Shown: piece after piece, positions 55,819 to 63,501 of the stretch
Numbering within the stretch: the stretch's first letter is position 1
Layout: every line of letters begins with the position of its first letter
DNA from: CAIWHR01 sp963709525
GTDB taxonomy: Bacteria > Pseudomonadota > Gammaproteobacteria > Burkholderiales > Casimicrobiaceae
Direction of reading: 5' to 3'
Assembly: GCA_963709525.1 (NCBI GenBank)
Contig: CAVPXB010000024.1
Location: 1-64,000, forward strand
DNA length: 64,000 bases
Translations under genes and position numbers: made by a program
The notes under the pieces: model-generated
The model's database searches: none
Seen by the model: the letters and a program-made list of their open reading frames with translations, nothing else
Told to the model about the DNA's origin: nothing

Positions 55819-57045
55819 ATGATCTACGAGGGTCTCGACTGTCGGACCGTGGCGCGGTTGCGGGTCACCGTCGATGGGGGGCTGATCGCGGCAGTGGAGA
55901 GTCTGCCGGCGGCGCAGGGAAACGCGGGCTCATCGCCATCGACCGAATGCTTGCCCTACATCTGCCCCGGGTTCATCGACGTCCAGGTGAACGGCTACGC
56001 GGGCATCGACTATTCGGGGGCGGGTTTGGACGCCGCGCCTGGGCGTGGGACGGGTTCCGCTGCGGGCGCACCGGAGGAAGCCGTCGAGAAGGTGGTGCGG
56101 GCGCTCGCAGCGTCCGGAACCACGCGGCATCTGGCGACAATCATTACCGGCCCCCGCGACCGGATCACGGCCAATTGCGGGGCCATCGTCGCGGCGGTGC
56201 GGAAGAGCAAACTGGTTCAGACGGCAGTCCTGGGTATTCACATTGAAGGCCCCTTCATCTCGCCTGTGGACGGACCGCGCGGCGCGCACGACCCCAAACA
56301 TGTGCGGAAACCCGATTGGGACGAGTTCTGCGCGTGGCAGGAGGCCGCCGAAGGCCTGATACGCATCGTGACGGTGGCCCCGGAAATCGAGGGCGCGCTC
56401 GCCTTCATCGAGAAGGTGTCGGCGGCCGGCGTGGTGGTCGCGATTGGGCATACCGCCGCCTCGCCGGAGCGGATCCGCGAGGCGATTGCCGCCGGAGCGC
56501 GGCTGTCGACCCATCTGGGCAACGGCAGTCATGCGGTGCTGCCGCGCCTCACGAACTACCTCTGGGAACAACTGGGCGCCGACGAGTTGTGCGCGTCGAT
56601 CATCGCCGACGGTTTCCACCTGCCCGATGCGGTCATGCGCAGCTTTGCGCGCGCGAAAGGCATGGACCGGCTCGTCCTGGTCAGCGACGTCGCCTTCCTC
56701 GCCGGGAGCGCGCCGGGAGTCCGCCCCTGGGGAGACATTGCGGTGGAAGTCCATGGCGACGGGCATCTGAGCCTGGCGGGGACCGAATTCCTCGCGGGAG
56801 CAGGACACCTGCTCGATCGCGACATTGCGCGCTTCATGGCGGCGACCGGCACGTCGCTGGGTGAGGCAATGGCGCTCTGCATCCGCAATCCCGCGCTTCT
56901 GCTGGGTCTGCCGCCGAGTGCCGCCACGTTCGTGCCCGGCACGCCGGCCTGCATCACCCTTTTCCGACACCGACCGGGTGCCATGCAACTCGATATCGAA
57001 ACCTGCGTGGTCGCAGGCGAGGAGTTGTACCGTCGTGAAACTTGA
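55819..57045 (+). CDS. nagA: N-acetylglucosamine-6-phosphate deacetylase
   Basis: Amidohydrolase-superfamily deacetylase (408 residues) that removes acetate from GlcNAc-6-phosphate or a close analogue. It has CPGFIDVQVNGYAGIDYSGA, the metal-binding G-I-H-I-E-G-P-F-I-S-P with G-A-H-D, V-A-I-G-H-T-A-A-S (metal His), STHLGNGSHAVLPR, SIIADGFHLP and the catalytic Asp in V-L-V-S-D-V. The T-H-L-G-N-G-S-H version, rather than T-H-L-F-N-A-M, marks a divergent NagA branch, so the substrate may not be GlcNAc-6P. ATG 55819 is preferred (AAGG 6 nt upstream); TTG 55801 and ATG 55813 are possible. It is first in the amino-sugar/TRAP cluster. Confidence 0.87.
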   Translation: MIYEGLDCRTVARLRVTVDGGLIAAVESLPAAQGNAGSSPSTECLPYICPGFIDVQVNGYAGIDYSGAGLDAAPGRGTGSAAGAPEEAVEKVVRALAASGTTRHLATIITGPRDRITANCGAIVAAVRKSKLVQTAVLGIHIEGPFISPVDGPRGAHDPKHVRKPDWDEFCAWQEAAEGLIRIVTVAPEIEGALAFIEKVSAAGVVVAIGHTAASPERIREAIAAGARLSTHLGNGSHAVLPRLTNYLWEQLGADELCASIIADGFHLPDAVMRSFARAKGMDRLVLVSDVAFLAGSAPGVRPWGDIAVEVHGDGHLSLAGTEFLAGAGHLLDRDIARFMAATGTSLGEAMALCIRNPALLLGLPPSAATFVPGTPACITLFRHRPGAMQLDIETCVVAGEELYRRET

Positions 57046-57796
57046 AAGCCTCAAGCAGGAGACCCTTTCCAGCCGGGTGAAGGAAAACCTCAAGCTCTAC
57101 TTCATGAGGAACGGGCTGAAGGGCGGGGATCCCATCCCCTCCGAGCATGAACTGGCCAAAGGGCTCGACGTCAGCCGGACCGCGCTCAGGGAAGCGCTGA
57201 AGAGCCTGGAATCGCTGGGCATCATCGAGGTAAGGCCGGGCACGGGTCGCTTCCTCAAGAGTTTCAACTTCGAGGCCATACTGGAAAACCTTTCCTATGG
57301 CATCGATGTCAACGTCGACGATTTCAGGGACCTGCTCGATGTGCGGATCGCCCTGGAAGGCGTCTTCCTGGAGCGATATGCCGGTCAGTACAGTGCGGCG
57401 CTGATCAAGGAACTCCGCGAACGCCTGGACGCCATGCGGCGCCTCGCGGCCCAGGGCGGTACTGAGCCCTCCATGATCGAGTTGCACACGCTCTTCCATC
57501 TGGCCCTGTATCGGGACCACGGGAACTGGCTGCTGCTCAGCCTCATCAGGATTTTCGCCACGATACAACGCACCCTGACCATGCTGGATCGCTATCGAAC
57601 GAGCGACATCACGCAGTTCATCGCGCTGCACGAGGCGCTGGTCGACGCGATCGAGGCCGGGGACGCGAAAGCGATCAGGGTGAAACTCCTCGAACACTTC
57701 GAGGAGGCCTTGAAGTGGAGCAAGTCCGCTGTCGATGCAACCGATCGCCACCGCGGGACCGGATCCGATCAGCTTTCAAAGGAGGCAACGAAATGA
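57035..57796 (+). CDS. GntR family (FadR subfamily) transcriptional regulator
   Basis: A 253-residue regulator. The N-terminal winged helix has GGDPIPSEHELAKGLDVSRT then A-L-R-E-A-L-K-S-L-E-S-L-G-I-I-E-V-R-P-G-T-G-R-F-L. The C-terminal all-helical FCD domain (from ~85) has DFRDLLDVRIALEGVFLERY and the metal/effector His positions in LHTLFHLALYRDHGN and ALHEALVDAIEAGD. The GTG start lies inside the end of nagA (11-bp overlap) with GAGGAG upstream. The stop overlaps the TRAP binding-protein start. It probably represses the cluster through the palindrome at 55772-55790, with a sugar-derived inducer. Confidence 0.92.
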   Translation: MKLESLKQETLSSRVKENLKLYFMRNGLKGGDPIPSEHELAKGLDVSRTALREALKSLESLGIIEVRPGTGRFLKSFNFEAILENLSYGIDVNVDDFRDLLDVRIALEGVFLERYAGQYSAALIKELRERLDAMRRLAAQGGTEPSMIELHTLFHLALYRDHGNWLLLSLIRIFATIQRTLTMLDRYRTSDITQFIALHEALVDAIEAGDAKAIRVKLLEHFEEALKWSKSAVDATDRHRGTGSDQLSKEATK

Positions 57797-58779
57797 AGAA
57801 GCTCGCAATGCTGGTGGTGCTCGCGCTGGTTGCGGTGTCGACCGCGCAGGCGCAGGACAAGATGACCCTCCGGATTGGGCACATCCGCGACACCAACCAT
57901 CCCACCCAAGTGGCGGCACTCAAGTTCAAGGACCTCGTCGAAGCGGCGTCCAAGGGCAGGATCGAAGTGAAGGTCTTCCCGAACAGCCAGCTCGGCGATC
58001 CGAAGCAAATGTTCGCCCTCATGCAGACGGGCAACCTCGAGATGGTCTACGGCGGCATCAACACCTTCGCCTGGATCAAGGGTGGGGAAGCGTATGAAAG
58101 CACGGCGATACCCTTCCTGTTCAAGGACTACGACCACATGCGCCGTAGCCTTCAGGCCGACTTCTTCAAGCCGATTCAGGAGAAGGCCGAGAAGGACACG
58201 GGTATCAAGGTCGTCAACATCAACGGCGACACGGCACCGCGCGGTCTTTCCACCCGCGACAAGCCGGTCGTGAAGGCCGAAGACTTCAAGGGTCTCAAGA
58301 TCAGGACCGCCGCCAGCCCCACCGTCCTGCGGGCGATGCAGACCCTCGGTGCGATGCCGCAGCAAATTGCCTTCGCCGACCTCTACATGGCGCTCAAGAC
58401 GGGGGTCGTCGATGCGCAGGAGAACGGCGCCATCGTGGTCGCGAGTGCCAGCCTCTTCGAAGTCCAGAAGTACTACACCAGGACCGACTACATCCGCGAT
58501 ATCGAAACGTTCTACATGGCCGCCGACAAGTGGAACAAGCTGAGTGCAGCCGACCGCGAACTCATTTTCAAGGCCAGCGAGGAAGCGGGCAATCTCGAAA
58601 CCACGCTGACGCAGAAACAGCTCGGCGAGGTGTATGCGACCCTGCGCTCGAAGATGACGGTGCTCGACGCCGACCTGCCCTCCATCCAGGCGAAGCTCGA
58701 GGGCGTCTACAGCGATTACGAAGGGACCAAGTGGCCCGCCGGTCTCCTCGGCAAGATCAAGGCCATCCAGAACAAGTGA
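57793..58779 (+). CDS. TRAP transporter solute-binding protein, DctP family
   Basis: A 328-residue periplasmic TRAP binding protein. The signal peptide is MKKLAMLVVLALVAVSTAQA-Q. The family blocks are MTLRIGHIRDTNHPTQVAAL-KFKDLVEAASKGRIEVKVFP, NSQLGDPKQMFALMQTGNLE, then KGLKIRTAASPTVLRAMQTLG with the ligand-carboxylate Arg, and FADLYMALKTGVVDAQENG. The ATG overlaps the regulator stop (ATGA) and has AAAGGAGG upstream. The conserved R-T ligand contact suggests an acidic ligand, for instance a sugar acid or an N-acetylated sugar acid, rather than a neutral sugar. Confidence 0.93.
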   Translation: MKKLAMLVVLALVAVSTAQAQDKMTLRIGHIRDTNHPTQVAALKFKDLVEAASKGRIEVKVFPNSQLGDPKQMFALMQTGNLEMVYGGINTFAWIKGGEAYESTAIPFLFKDYDHMRRSLQADFFKPIQEKAEKDTGIKVVNINGDTAPRGLSTRDKPVVKAEDFKGLKIRTAASPTVLRAMQTLGAMPQQIAFADLYMALKTGVVDAQENGAIVVASASLFEVQKYYTRTDYIRDIETFYMAADKWNKLSAADRELIFKASEEAGNLETTLTQKQLGEVYATLRSKMTVLDADLPSIQAKLEGVYSDYEGTKWPAGLLGKIKAIQNK

Positions 58780-58834
58780 CGCCGTCCGGCGCCGGGTCTC
58801 ACTCCTGGCGCCCACTCCCTTCCGGGACACCGCC

Positions 58835-60112
58835 ATGATCATCGTGCTTTTCGTCCTGCTGTTCCTGTTCTTCGGACTGGGGTTCAGCATCTGGATCGCG
58901 ATGGGCTTGAGCGGTGTCCTCTACATCCTGCTCCAGGGGCAAGTATCGCTGACGGTGGTGGCGTCCTATCTGGTGCAGGGCGTCGACTCGCCCACCTTGA
59001 TCGCCATCCCCTTCTTCATCCTCGCCGGCGAACTGATGAACAAGAGCGGGATCACCCGCAAGCTGGCCGAGTTTGCGACCTATTTCGTCGGCGGCTTTCG
59101 GGGCGGCATGGGCTATGTGGCCATCGTCGTCAACTTCATCATGGGGGGCGTGTCCGGGTCGGCGGTGGCCGACGCCTCGGCGGTGTCTTCGATCCTCCTG
59201 CCCACCATGGAGAAGCAGGGTTACGACAAACCGTTCGCGGCCTCCATCAATGCCGCCGCCGCAGTGATGGGGCCGATCATCCCGCCCAGCATCCCGATGA
59301 TATTCATCGGCGTGATCAGCGGCATTTCGATCGGCAAGCTTTTCCTCGGCGGCATCGTCCCCGGCATACTGATCGCTCTATTCCTCGCCGCCGCTGTATT
59401 TGTGGTCAGCCGGAGGCGCCGGTATCCCGTGGTGAAGGTCGAACGGTCCTTGGCCGCCTTTGCCGTCCTGCTCAAGGACACCGTTTTCGCGCTCATCACC
59501 CCGGTGATCATCATCCTCGGCGTGGTCCTCGGCGTCGTCACCCTGGTCGAGGTCGCCGCGCTCGCGATCCTCTACATCCTCGTCATCTCGCTGTTCGTGT
59601 ACAAGAGCATCACCTTCAGGGAGATCTTCGCCGCCTCGGCCAAGGCCGCCGTCTTCTCCGCCGCCATCATGATCATCTTCGCGGTGGTGGGCGTGTTTCA
59701 ATACATCACGGTGCAGGAACAGCTGGGCGACCAGCTGCAGCGTTTCATCGCGTCGATGCACTTCACGAAGGTTTCCTTTCTCCTCGCCGTCACCCTTTTC
59801 TACGTGCTGATGGGGTGCATCATCGACGCCATTCCCATCATGCTGATCTTCTTCCCGGTCCTGCTCCCGGTCGCGGTCGGTCTGGGCGTCGATCCGACCC
59901 ATTTCGGCGTCGTCACCGTGTTCAATCTGATGATCGGACTCCTCACCCCGCCGGTGGGCGCGCTGCTCTTCATCGAAGCGAAGATCGCGAACATACCCTT
60001 CGGCACACTGGTGCGGGCGTCGGCACCCTATACGCTGGTCCTGTTCCTGGTGTTGCTGCTGTGCATCTTCATCCCGGACCTGGTGATGTTCATTCCCAAC
60101 CTGTTGCTCTGA
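58835..60112 (+). CDS. TRAP transporter large permease, DctM family
   Basis: The 12-helix sodium-coupled permease of the TRAP system, 425 residues. It begins MIIVLFVLLFLFFGLGFSIW, then SPTLIAIPFFILAGELMNKS, GGFRGGMGYVAIVVNFIMGG-VSGSAVADASAVSSILLPTM, GYDKPFAASINAAAAVMGPI-IPPSIPMIFIGVIS and NLMIGLLTPPVGALLFIEAK. All are standard DctM motifs, including the hairpin S-G-S and P-P-S loops. It comes directly after the binding protein, and before the small subunit, an unusual P-M-Q order. Its TGA stop lies in the first bases of a long palindrome. Confidence 0.94.
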   Translation: MIIVLFVLLFLFFGLGFSIWIAMGLSGVLYILLQGQVSLTVVASYLVQGVDSPTLIAIPFFILAGELMNKSGITRKLAEFATYFVGGFRGGMGYVAIVVNFIMGGVSGSAVADASAVSSILLPTMEKQGYDKPFAASINAAAAVMGPIIPPSIPMIFIGVISGISIGKLFLGGIVPGILIALFLAAAVFVVSRRRRYPVVKVERSLAAFAVLLKDTVFALITPVIIILGVVLGVVTLVEVAALAILYILVISLFVYKSITFREIFAASAKAAVFSAAIMIIFAVVGVFQYITVQEQLGDQLQRFIASMHFTKVSFLLAVTLFYVLMGCIIDAIPIMLIFFPVLLPVAVGLGVDPTHFGVVTVFNLMIGLLTPPVGALLFIEAKIANIPFGTLVRASAPYTLVLFLVLLLCIFIPDLVMFIPNLLL

Positions 60113-60275
60113 GAGGCTGAGAGTCTTTCGATCATGCCCGCTCATCACGCCAGAAGACGCCCGCTCGTCGTTGCAAATGCTCGCCATAGCCCGAGCTATG
60201 GCGGCGCTTTGCGCCTCGATCGGACGCCTTCTGGCGCGCCGCTCGGACACGCCCGAAAAACTCTCAGCCTCTGAG
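60109..60275. repeat. 167-bp palindrome between DctM and DctQ genes
   Basis: An imperfect, almost full-length inverted repeat. The outer arms are CTGAGAGGCTGAGAG (from 60109) and CTCTCAGCCTCTGAG (to 60275), and the centre is GCCATAGC-CCGA-GCTATGGC (60183-60202). Between them, CGCCAGAAGACGCCCG pairs with CGGACGCCTTCTGGCG. Both arms align about the same centre (~60192). In RNA it would form one long hairpin that starts at the DctM stop codon and ends 10 bp before the DctQ start. It may be an mRNA stability or attenuation element, or a palindromic mobile repeat. Confidence 0.85.
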
Positions 60276-60284
60276 GTGGCGACC

Positions 60285-60764
60285 ATGCTCGACACTTTCG
60301 TCCGCAAGTGCTGCGCTGTCCTGGAAGCGCTGGCCGGCGTCATTTTCCTGACGCTCTTCAGCCTCAACATCGTTCGCATCGCCATGCGCTATTTCGCCGG
60401 TGCCGCCTGGATCTGGCTGCCCGATGTTTCCCGCCTGCTCTTCATCTGGGTGGTCTTCATCGGCGCGAGCGTTCTGGTCGCGCGGAACGAGCATCTGGTG
60501 ATGGACTTCTTCGTCACCAAGCTCAAACCCGCGGCGGCACGACAGCTCGGCGTGATCATCCGGTTTTCGGAACTGGCGTTTTTCGGGGTGATGCTCGTCG
60601 GGGGTGTCCGCATCGTCGATGTGCGTATGCGCATCCCCTTCGACACCTGGGACTTTCCCACCGGCTGGGCCTACCTGGCGGTGCCGGTATGCGCGGTCTT
60701 CATGATCGTATTCTCGGTCAACGCCATGATGCAGTCGCGGGCGACAACAAAGGGACAGCGATGA
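60285..60764 (+). CDS. TRAP transporter small permease, DctQ family
   Basis: A 159-residue, four-helix small TRAP subunit that partners DctM. It starts MLDTFVRKCCAVLEALAGVI and has FLTLFSLNIVRIAMRYFAGA, the family's DVSRLLFIWVVFIGASVLVA with R-N-E-H-L-V-M-D-F-F, and GWAYLAVPVCAVFMIVFSVN. ATG 60285 with GAGGTGG upstream is chosen, although the same frame is open back through the palindrome to 60171; that part mirrors the repeat and is not protein-like. Its stop overlaps the SIS gene start (ATGA). Confidence 0.92.
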   Translation: MLDTFVRKCCAVLEALAGVIFLTLFSLNIVRIAMRYFAGAAWIWLPDVSRLLFIWVVFIGASVLVARNEHLVMDFFVTKLKPAAARQLGVIIRFSELAFFGVMLVGGVRIVDVRMRIPFDTWDFPTGWAYLAVPVCAVFMIVFSVNAMMQSRATTKGQR

Positions 60765-61522
60765 ACAAGGAACTCGAGCAGTACAGCGCAGCCATCACCG
60801 AAATCGTGGCGGGCATTCTCGCGGAGGAAACAGTCATCCGGGAGGCCGCAGCGGTCGCGGCGAAGTCGGTGGCTGAAGGGAGGCTGATCCACGTCATCGG
60901 ACCGGGCGGGCACTCCAACATGTGCGCCGAGGAAGTGCTCTGGCGGGCCGGTGGTCTCGCGCCGGTCAACGCCATCCTCGACGCCGGCACCAACCTCATC
61001 CACGGAGCGAAGCGCTCCAACTACATCGAGCGGCTTCCCGGATACGCAGTGAGAGTCTTCGATGCCTACCGGCTGGGCATCGTGCCCGGCGAAGTGATCG
61101 TCATCGCCAACGCCTACGGCATCAACTCCATGTGCGTCGATTCGGCGCTCGAAGCGAGGAAGCGGGGCATGATCAGCATTGGCATCACCAGCCGCGCTTT
61201 CGCAGACATGCTTCCTGCGGACCATCCGTCGCGACATCCCTCGTGCAAGAACCTCTATCAGGAAGTGGACTACTACATCGACAACCACATTCCCTACGGC
61301 GATGCGGTCGTCGACGTGGAGGGGGTGGAGCAGAAGGTGGGGCCTACCGCGACCATCTGCAACGTGGTCGCCATCAACTGCCTGATGATCGAGACCGTGA
61401 AGGCGCTCAAGGCGCTGGGTGTCGAGCCGCCGATCTGGACCAGTGCCAATCTCCCAGGCGGCGACCAGAAAAACAAGCGCTACGAGGAAATGTACATCCC
61501 GCTCGTCAAGCACCTCGGCTGA
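60761..61522 (+). CDS. SIS domain-containing protein (sugar isomerase-like)
   Basis: A 253-residue single SIS-domain protein, cytoplasmic. The phosphosugar-binding region has GRLIHVIGPGGHSNMCAEEV, then PGEVIVIANAYGINSMCVDS (in place of S-x-S-G-x-T) and A-R-K-R-G-M-I-S-I-G-I-T-S. A further block is YIDNHIPYGDAVVDVEGVEQ-KVGPTATICNVVAI, typical of the UPF0309-like branch. Related SIS proteins isomerise or deaminate hexosamine phosphates or act as etherases, but this branch has no assigned reaction to my knowledge. It is coupled to DctQ (ATGA overlap, SD AAGGGA) and lies between the transporter and nagB, so it should act on the imported sugar. Confidence 0.85.
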   Translation: MNKELEQYSAAITEIVAGILAEETVIREAAAVAAKSVAEGRLIHVIGPGGHSNMCAEEVLWRAGGLAPVNAILDAGTNLIHGAKRSNYIERLPGYAVRVFDAYRLGIVPGEVIVIANAYGINSMCVDSALEARKRGMISIGITSRAFADMLPADHPSRHPSCKNLYQEVDYYIDNHIPYGDAVVDVEGVEQKVGPTATICNVVAINCLMIETVKALKALGVEPPIWTSANLPGGDQKNKRYEEMYIPLVKHLG

Positions 61523-61563
61523 GTCATGGCAGGCCGCCGCGAGCATCCACGTGCAACCAACTG

Positions 61564-62370
61564 ATGAATACGCCCCTCACCCAAACGAATCATTTCAACG
61601 TCACCGACGTCGCGGTGGCTCAACTTCATGTCGTCATCCATCCAGGCCGGAGCGCGATGGGCAAAGCCGCCGCCGATGAGGCCGCGCAGGTGCTGCGCGA
61701 GGCGATCCAAAGGCATGGTCACGCTCGCATCATCGTGGCCAGCGCCCCTTCGCAGGATGAGCTGATCGCCGGCCTTGCCGCCGCGCCGGGCGTCGACTGG
61801 TCCCGGGTGACGATCTTCCACATGGACGAGTATGTCGGTTTGCCGGCGAGCCACCCGGCCAGCTTTCGCCATTACCAGCAGCAACACCTGCTCTCGCAGG
61901 TGCACTCCGCGGCATTTCACGGCATCTGCGGTGAAGCCCCCGATCTGGCGGCGGAGTGTGTGCGGTACGCAGGATTGCTCGCCGAAGCGCCGATCGATCT
62001 GGTCTGCATGGGCATCGGCGAGAACGGACACATTGCCTTCAACGACCCCGGGGTCGCGGATTTTAACGATCCGCAAGCCGTGAAGGTGGTGGAACTGGAT
62101 GAGGCCTGCCGTCGGCAGCAGGTCAACGATGGCTGCTTTCCGGATTTCGAGGTGGTGCCACGCCGGGCCATCACGCTGACCTGCCCGGCGCTGCTGTCCG
62201 CGCGGGTGCTGGTCTGCGTCGTGCCCGGCCCGCGCAAGGCGGAAGCGGTCCGCAACACGCTGTGTGCGCCCATCAACACCGCTTGCCCGGCCACGATTCT
62301 TCGCCAGCACGCCAACGCCACGCTTTACCTGGATAGCGCGGCGGCAAGCTTGTTGCCGGACCGCCTATAG
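61564..62370 (+). CDS. nagB: Glucosamine-6-phosphate deaminase
   Basis: NagB-family deaminase/isomerase of 268 residues, converting glucosamine-6-phosphate to fructose-6-phosphate plus ammonia. The catalytic region has T-I-F-H-M-D88-E-Y-V-G-L and CMGIGENGHIAFNDP. The phosphate loop is V-A-S-A-P-S-Q in place of the E. coli-type G-L-P-T-G-G-T-P, and S-H-P-A-S-F follows the catalytic Asp. This places it in the divergent NagB-like branch common in catabolic clusters. No clear SD precedes the ATG. It follows the SIS gene and, with nagA, forms the deacetylation-deamination pair of this cluster. Confidence 0.87.
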   Translation: MNTPLTQTNHFNVTDVAVAQLHVVIHPGRSAMGKAAADEAAQVLREAIQRHGHARIIVASAPSQDELIAGLAAAPGVDWSRVTIFHMDEYVGLPASHPASFRHYQQQHLLSQVHSAAFHGICGEAPDLAAECVRYAGLLAEAPIDLVCMGIGENGHIAFNDPGVADFNDPQAVKVVELDEACRRQQVNDGCFPDFEVVPRRAITLTCPALLSARVLVCVVPGPRKAEAVRNTLCAPINTACPATILRQHANATLYLDSAAASLLPDRL

Positions 62371-62403
62371 GCCACATGGATCACGCAGGGCAGAGAGGAT
62401 CGC

Positions 62404-63465
62404 ATGAGCAAGGACAGCGTACGCTTCGGGATCATTGGCGCAGGGACGATCGGCGCGTTCCACGCCGAGGCGATCAGGGCGGTCGAAGGCGCCCGGCTCA
62501 CGGCCGTGTTCGACAGCGTGGGAGAGCGTTCGCGCGATTTTGCCGCGCAGCACGAAATCGAAAGTTACGCCGACCTCGACGAGTTTCTCGCCAAGGCCCC
62601 GATCGACGCCGTGACGGTGGCGACCCCTACGGGCCTCCACGCGAGCGTCGCGATACCGGCGGCCCGGGCGGGCAAGCACGTGCTCTGCGAGAAGCCCCTC
62701 GACACGACCGCCGGGAAGGCCCAGTCGATCATCGACGCCTGCCGGCAGGCTGGCGTCATCCTCTCGCCCGTGTTCCAGAATCGCTTCGCGGCGGGAGCGA
62801 CCGCCGTGAAAGCGGCGATCGATGCGGGTCGCTTCGGGCGGCTGCTTTTCGTGAGCGGCAAGATCAAGTGGCTGCGGACCCAGGAATACTACGATTCGGG
62901 GGCGTGGCGTGGAACCTGGGAGCTCGACGGCGGAGGCTGCCTGATGAACCAGTCCATCCATACCATCGATCTCATGCTCCATTTCGCCGGAGCGCCGGTC
63001 GAAGTGTTCGGCTACACGGCGACGCGCACGCATGCGAGGCTGGAGGTCGAGGACAACGCCTGCGCCGTCGTTCGCTTTGCGAGCGGCGCGATGGGGGTCA
63101 TCGAATCGAGCACCTCCTGCGCGCCGGGTTTTCCGCTGCAGATCGAGGTCTCGGGGGAGCGGGGGACCGCGGCGATCGAGGGCGACGCCGTCGTCCGCTG
63201 GCAGTTCGCGGATGCCGATCCGCGCGACGCATCCATCCTGGCCGGAATGGGCGGCAAGAGCCTCGGCAGCGGGGCGAGCGATCCCAAGGCCATCGGCATC
63301 GAGGGGCACAGGCGGCAGATCGAGGACATGGTGGGAGCGATACTGCGGGGAACCCAACCGGCGGTGGACGGCGGGCAGGCGAAGCTGCCTGTCGAGCTCG
63401 TTTGCGGGATCTACGAGTCGATGAAAACCGGCAGGCCCTACCGGTTCGGGTTCGGCACGCCGTGA
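62404..63465 (+). CDS. Gfo/Idh/MocA family oxidoreductase
   Basis: NAD(P)-dependent sugar or inositol dehydrogenase-type enzyme, 353 residues. The Rossmann motif is F-G-I-I-G-A-G-T-I-G-A-F-H; the family's E-K-P motif reads HVLCEKPLDTTAGKAQSIID. Later come FQNRFAAGATAVKAAIDAGR, F-G-R-L-L-F-V-S-G-K-I-K-W, GGGCLMNQSIHTIDLMLHFA (catalytic H in the Q-S-x-H-T-I-D-L motif) and CGIYESMKTGRPYRFG. SD AGAGGA precedes the ATG. It is the last plus-strand gene of the cluster and may oxidise or epimerise the amino sugar before or after nagA/nagB; the substrate is unknown. Confidence 0.9.
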   Translation: MSKDSVRFGIIGAGTIGAFHAEAIRAVEGARLTAVFDSVGERSRDFAAQHEIESYADLDEFLAKAPIDAVTVATPTGLHASVAIPAARAGKHVLCEKPLDTTAGKAQSIIDACRQAGVILSPVFQNRFAAGATAVKAAIDAGRFGRLLFVSGKIKWLRTQEYYDSGAWRGTWELDGGGCLMNQSIHTIDLMLHFAGAPVEVFGYTATRTHARLEVEDNACAVVRFASGAMGVIESSTSCAPGFPLQIEVSGERGTAAIEGDAVVRWQFADADPRDASILAGMGGKSLGSGASDPKAIGIEGHRRQIEDMVGAILRGTQPAVDGGQAKLPVELVCGIYESMKTGRPYRFGFGTP

Positions 63466-63501
63466 ACCCCATGGCAGGGCTTCCGGGGACGACCAAGACG
63501 A

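Noticed and set aside
60171..60284. Longer N-terminus for the DctQ protein
   Set aside because: The extra 38 codons are the right arm and centre of the palindrome. The family start and an SD are at 60285.
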